Shown piece by piece: positions 45,553-57,623 of a DNA stretch of 64,000 bases (position 1 is its first letter; each line of letters begins with the position of its first letter). Both the position numbers and the translations under genes were made by a program. The notes below the pieces were generated by a model that did no database searches, was not told where the DNA came from, and saw only the letters and a list, made by a program, of their open reading frames with translations. Source of the stretch: Portulaca oleracea (taxonomy: Eukaryota > Streptophyta > Magnoliopsida > Caryophyllales > Portulacaceae); contig CM055881.1 of the NCBI GenBank assembly GCA_029582165.1, positions 25,091,594 through 25,155,593 on the forward strand. Direction: 5' to 3'.

Positions 45553-46133
45553 CAATTTTACTGAGGTCAAAATAATTATGACAATGAGAATTCAGTGCAA
45601 AATCCTATAATTCAGCAACACCAAGACTTGTCTATTCCTGATCATAGTACTCTCTTGCAACCTCAATCCACATCTTCAGAAATTCCTATAAGAAGATCTA
45701 CAAGGACCATCAAGCAACCCACATATTTGAAAGACTATGCTATACATCTACCTAAGAATAAGAATGGCAATGTTGTTCAGTACACTGCTCTTACTGCTTC
45801 CCAACAGCAGCAAATCACTCAACTTAATTATCTTCAAGAGCCTAACTCTTACAAACAGGTTGCTGCTCACCAGGAGTGGGTGAGTGCCATGAAAAAGGAG
45901 ATAGAAGCCCTCCTCCTCAACAACACCTAGACTGAGGTAGATCTTCCTCCAGGGAAGAAAGCAATCAGTTCAAAGTGGGTATATAAAGTCAAGCTAAAAT
46001 ATGATGGTTCCTTGGAAAGATATAAAGCTAGATTGGTCATCAGTGGAAATACTCAAAGAAAGGGCATTGACTATACTGAAACTTTTAGTCCTGTGGTTAA
46101 GATGACAACAATTAGGACGATCATTGTCGTGGT

Positions 46134-47463
46134 TGTTCGGTTGTAGGAATTCGGGGTTTTACGAGTAAGGGTTGTCGTATCCTTAGGGATGGTTTTCAAA
46201 TTGCAGGAAGCAGTAAATAATTAAACTAAACTAATTATGAATTGAAAACAATGGAAACTAAAGAAAACATGAATTGGAAAGCAAAACTAAACCTAAAAGA
46301 ACAAGAACAAGAAACTAAACAAGAATCGAATGCATAATCAAGAAAGAAAATTAATAATGACGAATGTAAAAACCGAATTTAATACTGAATTTAAAGAAAG
46401 GAAACATAAACCTGAACTGCATTGTACTGAACTTAAACCTTGAATCTTGAATCACGAATCTTCTACTGAACAAACAAGAAAAAGCGTGATTTGGATTACT
46501 AATACTGCTCGAATCCTCACCTGAAGGGAGAATTCGAGGAACCTTAATCCTCATTTTCACTAAAAAGGTGGAATTTGTGGGACTAATGCTAGTAAAAATT
46601 AAATCGAGCGAACAAGAATTGAAAACTTAAATTCCATTGAACTTAAAAGAAAGTAACTATAATCAAAGACTAGAGAAGAAAACTAAAGGCTAATCCTAAG
46701 AACTAAGTAAAAACTAAAGAAAACTTAAAACTAAAACTAATGAACTATTCTAAACTAAACTAAAACTAAAGAAAAACTAAAACACTAACGAAAAACTAAA
46801 AACTAACTCCCCTAAGCTAATTGAGAAATAGTGTTATATAGAAAGAATTAGGAAAAGAAAATAAAATAATTTCCGAAACCCTAAGTGCAGCCGCCGCGCC
46901 TTTTATTTCCGGAATTTCCGACCGTCGCGGGCGCTACACACATGGTCGCGGGCACTATACAGCCTGTCGCGAGTGCTACGATTTCTCGGAAAATTACTGA
47001 TCGTTGTCGCGGTTTCTACGAAATTTTCGCGGGCGCTACCACTTTGGTCGAGGGTGCTACGGCTGTCATAGCGGGTGCTACGAAGTCTTCGCGGGTGCTA
47101 CCACTTTGGTCGTGGGTACTACGGCTGTCGTAGCGGATGCTACGCTCTTCTTCTCATCTTGTAGTGGGTGCTACAACTGTCGTAGCGGCTGCTACGCTCT
47201 TCTGCTTAGCTTGTAGCGGGTGCTACAACTGTTGTAGCGGGTACTACGTTATTCTGTTCTGCTTGCAGCGGGTGCTACAGCTATTGCAGCGGGTGCTACA
47301 CCCTGGATGTTGGATTTTTCAGCTCTTTGATTCCCTTTTCCCGCTTTTCTTTGATTTAATATACAAAACACAAAATCATCATAACTTACACATAATTAGG
47401 GGTCTAAAACAAGCAAAAACCCTTTATTAATGATATCAATTCGGCTCGAAACGAGACCGAACA
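46134..47463 (-). repeat. Solo LTR inserted in copia RT (related to the 54.2-kb element)
   Basis: The LTR runs from TGTTCGGTTGTAGG to GAGACCGAACA and is flanked by GTGGT (46129-46133) and GTGGC (47464-47468), a 5-bp duplication with one change; the uninterrupted RT reads GTCGTGGCTGCAGC. End sequences, the AAGGGTTGTCG stretch and the order of internal landmarks match the LTRs at 54202-55577 and 59526-60919, so it is a diverged family member; like those it reads U3-R-U5 on the minus strand (TATA-like CTATATAAC at 46834-46842). Confidence 0.85.
46924..47301. repeat. Array of CGGGCG-core palindromes, arms GTCG/GTAG
   Basis: About fifteen copies of GTCGCGGGCGCTAC and GTAGCGGGTGCTAC variants follow one another every 20-40 bases. 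On the minus strand the array ends about 80 bp before the TATA-like box at 46834-46842. Confidence 0.9.
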
Positions 47464-48702
47464 GTGGCTGCAGCAAGAAGTTGGTCTGTTTATCAACTTG
47501 ATGTAAATAATGCCTTCCGACTTGGTGACTTACATGAGGAAGTGTACATGAAGATGCCTGAGGGGATTCATAACCCTCAAAACAAAGTTTGCAAACTTCA
47601 AAAATCCCTATATGTACTGGAATAGGCAACCAAGCAATGGCATTCCAAATTGGCAGACTTCTTGAAAGAACAAGGATATATTTAATCTAAAAATGATTAC
47701 AACCTGTTTACCAAAAGAACTTCTAATGATTTAACCATTGTGGCTGTTTATGTTGATGTTTTACTTACAGGTTCCTCCACTACTGAGGTCAATAGACTCA
47801 AAGATCAACTCGATGCTACCTTTGGTATCAAAGACCTTGGATTACTCAATTACTTCCTAGGCCTTGAAGTCTCTCATTTACCACAGGGGATCAATGTCAC
47901 TCAGAGGAAGTTCACCCAAGAGCTATTTAAAGAACCAGACCACCTCAACTCTAAACCTACTGCCACCTCCCTTCCCTTGAATTGTAAATTAGTTTCTGAT
48001 TCTGGAACTCTTTTAACAGATTCCAGTATTTACAGAACTTTCATTGGCAAACTTTACTTTCTTTCTAATACCCGTCCTAACATATCTTTTGCAGTGCAAA
48101 CACTTAGTCAATTCATGCAATCTCCCAGCACATCTCACATGACTGCTTTAGATCATCTCATCAAATATGTAGCTGGTACATCAGGACAAGGCATTTTGCT
48201 CAAAGGCACTGACAACCTGCAGCTCACAGCTTTTTTTGACTCAAATTGGGCAGTTTGTCCCATCTCCAAGAGATTATTTACTGGCTATATAATTTTGATG
48301 GACAGTTCCCCTATAAGTTGGAAATCCAAAAAGTAGTCCACAGTGGCAAGATCTTCAGCTGAGGCCGAGTATAGGGCGATGGCACAAGCTGCTATACAGA
48401 AATAACTTGGTGGGTCAACCTCTTTTCCTATTACTAGGCCTGTCACCATCCATTGTGACAACCAATCTGCATTATACAAATCCAGGAACCCCGTTTTCCA
48501 TGAAAGGACAAAACACATTGAGGTGGATTGTCACTTCACTCGAGACAAGGTCATGGAGGGTCTACTGCAACTGAGCTATCTTCCAACCTAGTCTCAACTG
48601 GCAGATGTTCTCACTAAAATCTTTCCCTCCAATCGACATTGGCATCTATTGAACAAGGTTGGCATGCTTCCTCACCATCCAAGCTTGGGGGGGGGGGGAT
48701 AT

Positions 48703-48905
48703 TGAAGGGTAGGATATTTGTTAGATAGTTAGGATGTTTGTTAGTTAGTTATGATGAGCTGGATTGCAATTTTTTCTCTACTGCCCTTCCTTCCTAGCTC
48801 CCTATATAAAGGGACCACATCTCTAGTTGTAATTCATTGAGTTCAATACATTTTATAGCAATACACTTTGTTTTCTTTCCATCTTGAGATCTTTTCTTTT
48901 TGTCA
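48703..48905 (+). repeat. 3' LTR of the 44.7-kb copia element (right end uncertain)
   Basis: It starts TGAAGGGTAGGATATTTG after a purine tract, has CTATATAAAGGG (about 48801-48812) and an AT-rich end. The last TG...CA fit is at TTTTTGTCA (48905), but no second LTR exists to prove it. Confidence 0.6.
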
Positions 48906-49244
48906 CAATGAGTTTGGCAAACTGAAGATGGAGAAATTGATAGACATATCCCTGGATTGTTATGGAAATGATTTTGATGTCTATCATGTCCTCATGTTTT
49001 GTGATTTTTTCAGCGCTTATCTACCTAACTTGAAACACTTGAGCCGGCTTTGATGACCTAGAACACAACTCCCTTAGATCGACAATCGTACTCCCAAAAG
49101 TACGACAACAGTTTCACTAAAGCATTACAATTCCTCCTCCCCTACTAGGCAAGAATGTTGCATTTGGATCTCCCTAGACCCTCGGTGAGTGGGATTCACA
49201 TTGAATTTAAAGGTCAATAACCCTTATTATTCTTTCAAATAATA
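48906..49244. other. Sequence between copia element and Helitron terminus
   Basis: An open stretch from 48930 to 49053 (MEKLIDISLDCYGNDFDVY onward) could be an exon remnant, but I recognise no family. The rest is non-coding. Confidence 0.35.
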
Positions 49245-49540
49245 CTAGTATTAAACCCGTGCTATGCACGGGCGTGTTAAAACAAAGAATTTTAATGTTA
49301 AAAAGACAACTATATAATAAATATTCTGGCTCCCAATGCTAAAACAAAATGGCGGCACAAATAATAAAGGGAAAGCGCGTATAGAATACAATCCAATAAA
49401 AAGGTCTAACATCATAAGGCATTCAATGAGAAATTTCTAAAAGCCAAATAATACTGATCATGACGGCCTTAACGTCCATCATATTTAATTGTCGAACCTG
49501 CAATTGAGAGTTATCATTTATAGAATGATACAATTGTACA
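49245..49540 (-). mobile_element. Helitron 3' terminus (minus strand), 5' end not found
   Basis: Reading the minus strand: a perfect 7-bp stem hairpin CCCGTGCATAGCACGGG (49257-49273), then TTTAATA, then CTAG (49245-49248), followed by T on that strand. This is a textbook Helitron 3' end. The 5' TC end was not identified with confidence; the element may extend through the oxidase fragment at 49541-49748. The end coordinate given is arbitrary. Confidence 0.7.
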
Positions 49541-49748
49541 AAACAAACTGTACAGATTGAATTTGAAGGCGGATCATCATGGGGTGTGGTTGTTCCATTG
49601 CGATATTGACTTCCACTTCCTGATGGGGATGGGGGTCGTGTTCGAGGAAGGGGTGGATAAGGTTGGGAAGTTGCCTTTTTTCGATCATGGGCTGTGGAAT
49701 GACCAAGAACTTCTTCAAGCCTTGATCGATCGACAAATGGTTAATTGA
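49541..49748 (+). pseudogene. L-ascorbate-oxidase-like multicopper oxidase C-terminal fragment
   Basis: Multicopper oxidases bind a type 1 copper and a trinuclear cluster through a C-terminal HCHIxxHxxxGM motif. Here ADHHGVWLFHCDIDFHFLMGM is followed by GVVFEEGVDKVGKLP (49563-49673) and a tail to a stop at 49746. Ascorbate oxidases read ADNPGVWxFHCHIExHxHMGMGVVFAEG. The second histidine of HCH is aspartate here, so a trinuclear-copper ligand is gone, and no upstream exons are present. A TGTACAG acceptor-like sequence ends at about 49555, so it resembles a last exon. The nearby Helitron terminus suggests capture, but insertion beside a decayed gene is equally possible. Confidence 0.75.
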
Positions 49749-49991
49749 TTTATTGACGACTCCTTGCTAATTTCCAAGTTGTAATTGTCTTAATTAATTG
49801 TCGGGGATATTTGATTCATCATTCATTCAACATTTTGGTTTTTCTGGTACGTACGGGTCGTTGAGATCGGAGGGTAGGTCCACCTCGGCATGAGCGTCCG
49901 AGGCGCGACCAAAGCCCTATCCGTCCTCCTCCCACCTTTGAGTCGAGTGACGATGATAGAGGTTCCCCTCGATGTCGTCCTCGTCGGGAGA
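49749..49991. other. Spacer between oxidase fragment and right copia copy
   Basis: The second half (49855-49991) is GC-richer and on the minus strand has a frame with ASDAHAEVDLPSDLNDPYV; it may be a fragment of another coding repeat that I cannot identify. Confidence 0.35.
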
Positions 49992-50851
49992 TGCTGTTAG
50001 GTTTTAGGTTATCTATTTCCTAAATAAATACAAATTAATTGGCGGAATATTCATAACAATTATAAAACAATTAATCACAACAATTGCAGAGGCTTTAGTA
50101 ATTATACCCGATCGCTAATCCGGTTGATGAAGAGGTTGACCTTCGAGATTCCAATGCTGAAATCCTCTACTGAAAGTCCACGCAGCACTCCGGGAACCCG
50201 ACTGCTAGATCGACCCGATCGAGACGAATCTCAATCTAAGATGTATGTGAGATTGTTTCGGAAACAAATAATATTTCCTGAAACTGGAACTGCAAAACTA
50301 AATAAGAGAGGAACTCAGGAAATCACCCTGGTATCTCTCTGAGAGTCTTAGGCAGTTGGTGTGAAATAATCTCTCACAGAGACCCCTTTATATAGTGTTT
50401 AGAAAACCTAGGGAAAGCGTTCAAAAGCCTAAAGGGCCGACTTAACGCAACGACGCGCTTCTCAGGCCCAACACGGTCCGTGTTGAAACAAAACGGTCCG
50501 TGTTGGACTCCAGAAGGTCCATTAACTCGGCCCAAGGACACCACGGACTGTGGTGTCTCAACATGCACCGTGTTGGGTCAACACGGTCCGTGTTGAGCCC
50601 AATTCGGTCCGTGTTGGGCTAATTTCTCACATAAATCAGTTTCCAACTTTTCTAAACGTAATACAATATTACTTAGGTCACATACATTGTTCCAGGGCAC
50701 TGACTTGTGTGACCTAGTAGGACCAAATAATATAGTTGTAATTAAACATATTCAATTACTAATTATAGAGGTCTCTAACAAGACATATAATTACTATATT
50801 ACTTTAGTTTAATCTCCGTGTATATCGAACATTATCGGGACATTCCCAACA
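49992..50851 (-). repeat. 3' LTR of the right copia copy (860 bp)
   Basis: On the minus strand it begins TGTTGGGAATGTCCC and ends AAAACCTAACA. It has a TATA box (ACTATATAAAGG, about 50388-50399) and a palindrome cluster just upstream of it (50469-50620). Confidence 0.85.
50469..50620. repeat. Cluster of ACGGACCGT-core palindromes in the U3 region
   Basis: Several CAACACGGTCCGTGTTG-type motifs (50470, 50493, 50580, 50603) and one with arms CACC/GGTG (50540) are present; some have decayed differently from those in the left copy. They end about 70 bp before the TATA box. Confidence 0.85.
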
Positions 50852-52389
50852 ATCTCCCACTTGTCCCACAAGTGTTCGATTCCTTAAATTCCCTTGTCAC
50901 TTACTGTCTCGAGTTCGGATAAGGTAAGCTAAAGTCATCCTTATGTAAGACCCGAACGTTCCTCGATCTCCGAGTTAGACTCTGAAAAGTAGATGATCAA
51001 CTATTGATTCATCTAAGCTCGGCCAAGCATTTTCAGTCCAATCTCACCGAGTGACCAATAAGATAATTGTCCCTAATAGGGAGGACAATGCCATCTTGTT
51101 CAGACACTCATTCTCACATGATCCAACTGTAACCCAGACACCGCCTTTATAGCCTACTGTTACGAAAGGTGTTTGACGCGCTCCAAAGTCACAACAGATC
51201 ATGTAGTATGTGTACTGAACTCAGGATTCAGGAATTTTGAGTGGTGAGAGCTCTTATGACATTCCTAACTTAAAGAGCTCCCACTGCGGGTCAGTTCGGT
51301 AGTTGTTCTTAACAATAACCAAGTGATTGATTTATGATGTCATTATATCACTATGATCACGAAACTTGATCATCACCTCAATCCTACATGCTAATTGTGT
51401 TAATATTATCATTGTTCCTACATGATAATACAATTAAGAACTAGGTCGACTGTCGACTAAGACTAGCGTTATCAAGTTCACTAATGGGATTTCAGAAATC
51501 GGACCTCATCCAATTTCCCATTTTGAATGCGCTAATCGTTTTGGACATTTACATAATTCTAAACCACAATTAATGTAAATTTTGGAATCTTATTCTTAAT
51601 GATGAATCAACAAGGTCATAATTCATGAACAATTCATGTAAGTTTGACTTGTTAATATTCCGGAATGTGTTCAATACCTATTGCCCATGCATGACTATCA
51701 TGCTATAACTACAACAAGGGTTTAGTATATAATACTTGTAATGAACCTCACACATATACCATCTCACTAATGATCTTTCATTCAGGAAGATATTTCCGGA
51801 ACTCATGTTTGGATTCACAATGAGCTTCAGTTACTTTGCTTGAGTGATGGCTCCTATCAACAAGGCTCCATTTCTCTCGCAAGGCTAGAAACATCACCCA
51901 ATTCTGAAACGAACTTCACAATCCTAACAGTTTCTGTCACGGCTTCTAAAACCGTGTCATGCTTGTCTTATTTTGTAGAATTAAACGCATGTCATGTTAG
52001 GAACTTCTTCCAGTTCACCTTAATACCACTCAAAACAGATCGTATAATATTCTCTAACCTTTCAGATAATCATATTTCTATGTCATAAGTGTAGCATTAA
52101 TTCAACTCTTCACACTTAGCTTTTATTAACCACTTTAGACTTAGAACACATCTTTAAGTTTGCTTATACATACACAATGTATATGTTATGTTGGGCTTTG
52201 AACATTTCGTGACATACATTAATCTCACGCCTGAAGTATGAGTTATATGTCTCATCCTTTTTAGATCTTTTGATTGTTTTGAGACAACTAGATTCCCTAA
52301 GGATATGCCATGATTTATGGAAGTTAATCCATTCTTGATGTGGGTTGAACTATTCAACACCTAGTCAACTTTGATTCAAACAATCAAAA

Positions 52390-53110
52390 TCTTTAATCTA
52401 TCATTATAGATCTTGTCTCCAAGAAAATTCTTAGCCCCACCAATCCTTCACTTTGAAAATATTTCCAAGTCAACCTCAGTAGAAGCAACATTGGAATATT
52501 CTTCTCAGTAGGCAGTATGTCAATCACATACAATATCAAAAAACGCATTGCTCCCACTGAACTTCTTCTAAACACAATATTATCTTTAGCACTTCCCAGT
52601 ATGTCAAACCTTTTTTGATATCTAATACAATGTTTTTGTAAATAAGGTCAATGATTCCAACTCCTAAAAGCTTCCTTAAGACCACAGATGGTCTCTTGAA
52701 GTTTACAAGTATTCCAACAAAAGACCACTCAGTTGTGTCAAGTACACATCTTTCTTCAAAATCTAATTTTGAAGTCAGTCTTGATGTCTATCTTAATGAA
52801 CTCATGTTTTGCCTTAAAACCCTCCTATGCCTGATGGTTCACACCTTCAGATAAATCAACCGAGTTCTAAACTTGGTTGCATACATGGAGTCCATTTTAG
52901 ACTTTATGGAATCTTGTTTTGCTAAAGCTTCTTTGATGTAGGTAGAGTCATTACTTTCTAAAAGTAACATCTCACGTTCATTTATAGAAGATCGATATCT
53001 TTGTGGATGATGGAGTTGTTTACCTGACCTTGCTTGGAGTAATGTTTATGGCACCTTCTCCTCAACGTTTTAGAGGAATATCAACCGCCTCAACCTTGTT
53101 CTTAATTTCC
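52390..53110 (-). pseudogene. RT remnant of the right copia copy
   Basis: Minus-strand pieces SSVGAMRFLILYVIDILPTE (about 52495-52555) and the EREMLLLESNDSTYIKEAL segment (about 52930-52980) match the left copy, with different additional lesions. YVID replaces the catalytic YVDD. Confidence 0.75.
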
Positions 53111-54201
53111 CGACGAATAGGAAAATTTTGAACTAGGGTCAAGTAGCGGAGTTTAGGTGATGATTATAGTGTTTTGTGTCTCTTGAACTTCGGTAAGTTC
53201 AAAAACTCTCCCACTCTTTCTTTTAGAGAATAACATATTCTCTAAGAAGAAAGCATTTTGAGACACAAACACTTTCCTCTACAACAGTTTGTAGAAGTGA
53301 TACCCCTTTCAGTTCAAGGACTTTTCCTCTCCAAATCAAATGTGGTGTCTGAAAGTTTAATTAGGCTAGTTAAATAAAATGCGGAAAATAAATTACGGAA
53401 ATAAAAGATAGACAAAACCCGGTAGTTGTTTACGATGTTCCTCCGAACTCAATTTCGGAGTACGTCACCGCCTAGAGTTCTCCAACTCTAGGATTTAACC
53501 TTGAATTATTATTAGGATGTATTTCTACAACCGATCTTAGAGCCTTCTCTACTCTCAAGATCTCACCACTTGATATCGCCTCTCAATCAAGTGTGGCGGA
53601 GTCGACCTCTCAACTCCTAAATCCTTTCCCTAATAATAATGTCTCTCCAACTCAAATGAATGAATAATAACTCAATACAATCTTCTTTTATCTCACACTC
53701 AAGAATAGTAGAAAGAATAATGCTAAAGTGAGATATATGCTTGTGTGTCTTGTGTGTTCTTCTCTTGTCCTCTTGAAAGACCAAATGTTCCTCGTATTTA
53801 TAGTGCAACAAGGTCGAAGAGTCAATCAAGTGAATAAAGCAACTCTTGATTCTTGGCATGCATGATCTCTTGATCTTGATATGATTCTCACAAAATGTGG
53901 CATTTGAATTCTTCCACCTTATCAATAAGATATGATACCCAAGAAGCAAGTAAGTGAATCATATCATATCATGTCATATTATATTATATAAATTTAATAA
54001 AATATTAAGCTGAATATTTATATAATATTTACTTGTTTCCAAAATGATAAATATTTTGGTTCAATGCATTTGGACATTCATTAGTTTTGCACATCACATT
54101 TCATCCAATATTCTCATGATATTAATCAAATCACATTTCCCAAATTTGTCCAATCAAATGTTATGATATCACACAAAGTAACTCACTTAAATATTATAGT
54201 G

Positions 54202-54679
54202 TGTTCAGTTGTAATTTTTGTGGTTCTATAAGTAAGGGTTGTCGATCCACAGGGATTGGTGTTAGGCTTGATTAAGGGAATCGATTTGCGTAGAGGGGTT
54301 TTTCAGATGCGAAAAGCTATAAATTATGTAAATTAAGCAATAAACTAACCTAGACATGATAATAATCAAGGAAGCAATAAAAGATGCAAGACATTAAGAA
54401 CAAGAAATAAGAAAGCAATAAAAAACAATGTAATAGAAAGCAATAAAACTAATAATGAAATTAGGCACAAGGGATTATACCTTTGATGATCTAAACTTCA
54501 AATCTTCAATCTACCTTTGCAATTTCCCCCGAACAAACAAGAAATTGTGGATTGGATTACCAAGGATCCCCCAAATTCTCACTAAGAAGTAGAATTGGAA
54601 TTCCTTGACCCTCCTCCCCACTAAAAGTGGATTTGATGTGGCTAGCCCTAGAAAGCTTTGAAATCAACATCAATAGAGA

Positions 54680-54721
<42 letters not shown>

Positions 54722-55577
54722 TAAAACTTCAATAAGAATGCTTGAAAGAAGAGTTTAATAACAATTGCAAGAAAACTTGAAGAAAGCTTGAAGAACAATG
54801 AAGAAAACTTGAAGAACAATTAAAGAAAGCAATTAAAGAAAGTAATTAAATCTAATCTAATTCTACTCCTAAACTATGTAGGCTAATTATTTTTTTAGGT
54901 CTGAATTACATTGGGTATTTATAGAAGAAGGAGAACGAAACCCAAAACCCCAAAACTAACTCAGCAAAACGCGCATCAGTTTCGCAGATTTCCGTGAACT
55001 TCGGGTGACTCGAGCGAGTCAATAAGTGACTCGGGCGAGTCAGTGTTCTGTCCCGCTCCCTTGGCCTATGTCTTTGTTGCCCTAGAAGCCTGACTCGGGC
55101 GAGTCTGCAGATGACTCGGGCGAGTCACTGTTTTGGGCAGCTTTTCCCTGCCGACTTCAAACGCGCATAACTTCTTCATCCGAACTCCGTTTTAGACCCG
55201 TAAAAAGCTTTCGGTGTGTACTTTAAGCTCCCAAAATTTCAGACCAATCGGAGTTGTAACGAAGGAGTTATGACCCAAAGAGTGAAGGCACACGTATTTC
55301 AAACCTTTGAGTCTGTACCGTTCCCTTGTTTTGCGCCAATCTTGACATGGAATTTCCGGCTTCGGTTTCGCTTCGGCTCTCATCTCGGGTTGACTTGGTT
55401 CTCGGCTCGGGAAATCGCTCGGGATTCCCTAAAAACCTTCAATTAAGTCCAAACTTCTTCTAGCTCCTTATTTTCCTACAAAACACCAAATCACTATATC
55501 TAATATATACAAAGGGCTAAAATAAACACAAACACCCTATAAAGTAGATAAAATTCGGCTCGGAACGAGACTGAACA
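54202..55577 (-). repeat. 3' LTR of the 6.7-kb element
   Basis: Minus-strand order: U3 with GACTCGGGCGAGTC palindromes (55007-55126), TATA box CTATAAATAC (54915-54924), leader with a (GA)n microsatellite (about 54679-54717). Confidence 0.92.
55007..55126. repeat. GACTCGGGCGAGTC palindromes upstream of the LTR TATA (3' LTR)
   Basis: Four 14-bp palindromes: 55007-55020 (core CGAGCG), 55028-55041, 55092-55105 and 55113-55126. They lie about 85-200 bp upstream of the TATA box on the minus strand. Confidence 0.95.
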
Positions 55578-57623
55578 CCACTCCAACACAAGGGTTTGCT
55601 TGCCCCGAGCAAACTAAAAACAAAGAAAAAGACTAGAAAAAGAAAACTAAAATCCTAACTCACTTTCGCAGGAATCGCGGATGCATTTGGCACATGCATG
55701 AAGCCCTTTAAATCCCCCGGTAGCCCGGGTGGACGAGGTAGGTCTCGTGAGGGTTTATAGCAACTATACCCACAAAAGCCCAAGAAAAAGGAGAGAGGGA
55801 AAGTGAAAAACAAAACAAGTTTGAAAAGAAAGAAAGGAAAAACTGCTCGTTTCAAGAATCAAGATGTTTCAATCAAGAAAACGATATTAATCCTCCAAAA
55901 GGAACCGTTATGAGCACATCACATACACCTAGCCCAAACAACTGCCAATCTTAGGGGTTTTCGATCCCTTACACCTCATGTAAAGTTAAATCCCACTTGC
56001 GTAAAAGTTTAGAAAGTTCTAACTGATTCCGAACGACCCCAAAGACTCACGCCCGAACTTAAAACACGCGAACAACAGAAAATAAACAAGGAGTTGCCCT
56101 CCCCCGCATTTGGTCGCCCTTGGCTTGGTGAGGGCCGCAGGTGATGCAAAGGAAGACCCCTCACTTATTAACACTTTAAACTTTCTTTTTGAGATGGATA
56201 TTCTCAACAAAATTCTCTTTCTTCTTTTTCTTTATGTTTTTTTTTTATGGTCGGTATTAGCCTTTTTTTCGGGAATTGGACGGCCCAAAATGGGGTTTAC
56301 CCTCCCAACACAGTCTTTTCCATTCACCTCTTCGTCGCGAACGATATAGAAGGAGGTTTAAGGGGTAATAGCGTCGTACCGCTAATACCGGGCCCGTGTA
56401 GGTTGGCTAAGTGTATGGTGGTTGATGTTGTAAAGCCGACACGCCCCACTTAATCAATTTATTTAACTTTGCTTCCTTTTTGCTTTTTCTTTTGCTCTTG
56501 CTTTTGACTTTGTTTTTGCTTTTTCTTTTTGGAAAACAAGCTCGGATATGAATTCCTAGAATCTCCCAGTTTCAACCAGAACATAAAAAGAAAGAAATCG
56601 AATCTCGCTAGACACTCAATGAAAGGAATCTAATTAAGTAAGTCATGACAATCGCTCGAGATAGGGTCAAAAATGCTCAAACCGGTTTCTTTTAAATAAG
56701 ATTAAGAACGACTTCCTAATTTAGACAACAAAATCCAAGAAACAAAGCAAAAACAAAAACAAGACAAAAACTTTTAAGGTTTTTCACTCCCTTTTTTCTC
56801 CTTTTCACACAAAAATTTTCAAATTTTTAGACAAAAACTAAGCAAAATAAAAACAAAAGACTCAAAAACTAGGTGGTCTACCCCATGACAAATGGAAAAT
56901 AGCACCCCCTACTCCAACACAAGACATCACAATGTCTCCATTATGAGAAGGGTGTCTCAAGTAAGGTAGAAGACCTAAAAACACACAAACAAACACATAA
57001 CAAACAAAATGGTGGCGACTCGAGCCCACACGGCTCCAACAACAATATATATCCAACATTCACACTCAAGGGGTTCGCCACCCAAAAAGTACAGCAAGCA
57101 TGCATCATGGATCAACGATATATTCACATAAAGAGAGTGGAAAGAAGTTACCTCGAAGTTTTCAATCTAGCATATTCAATCCACGATCCAAAGAACATCA
57201 CACCAAAGGTTAGAAATAAACAAGAAAAACATACTATGTGTGATGGTTCACATGCAAGATAATAAAGAAAAACAAACTATACAAGACTCTAAGGACCAAA
57301 GAACTAAAGAAACTAAAATATTTACAAAACAACTCTCACTCTTTTTTTCTTTTCTTAAACTCAAAAACTGGAATGCAAACTACCCTCCCACTCCAACACA
57401 AAGAGGTTACCGTGTCCTCAAAGGAAACAGAAGTAGGTAAGCAAGCACCCCAAAATAAAAGAAAAAGAAACAAACAAAAAGAAAATAAAAGAAGAAAAGA
57501 AAACTAACTTGCTAACTTTATTTACAAGAGAAGGGAACGATATTACCTGGTTGGATATTGAATATACCCAAACAATGAAATCTCAGAATAATCAACTATC
57601 CATGGAGCCTTAGCCACTCCATC
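55578..57623 (-). other. Non-coding internal region of the 6.7-kb element
   Basis: About 2 kb between the acidic ORF and the 3' LTR without a credible ORF; it has A-rich stretches and a purine-rich GGAGTGG next to the LTR. Large non-coding internal regions are usual in non-autonomous elements of this kind. Confidence 0.7.

Larger units (their letters stand above)
45595..48660 (+). pseudogene. Copia reverse transcriptase and RNase H, split and inactive
   Basis: Before the solo [22 protein letters not shown] and [15 protein letters not shown] (45955-46128). After it: SWSVYQLDVNNAF (47478), EEVYMKMPEGI, KVCKLQKSLYVLE and a stop, then VAVYVDVLLTGSS (47735-47773), GIKDLGLLNYFLGLEV, IYRTFIGKLYFLSNTRPNIS, and RNase H text SSAEAEYRAMAQAA, TIHCDNQSALYKS, RTKHIEVDCHF, LADVLTK. 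The catalytic box is YVDV where active elements have YVDDV: one aspartate codon has been lost. Stops are at 45928, 47623, 48335 and 48403, among others. Confidence 0.9.
44700..48905 (+). mobile_element. 5'-truncated Ty1/copia retrotransposon
   Basis: Integrase remains (44855-45545) precede reverse transcriptase (45900-48300), RNase H (48330-48640), a G-run purine tract (48686-48700) and a short 3' LTR (from 48703, TGAAGGGTAGG; end near 48905 uncertain). Gag, protease and the 5' LTR are missing. Domain order and motifs are copia. Both integrase and RT have lost catalytic residues, and a solo LTR of another family (46134-47463) splits the RT domain. Confidence 0.85.
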
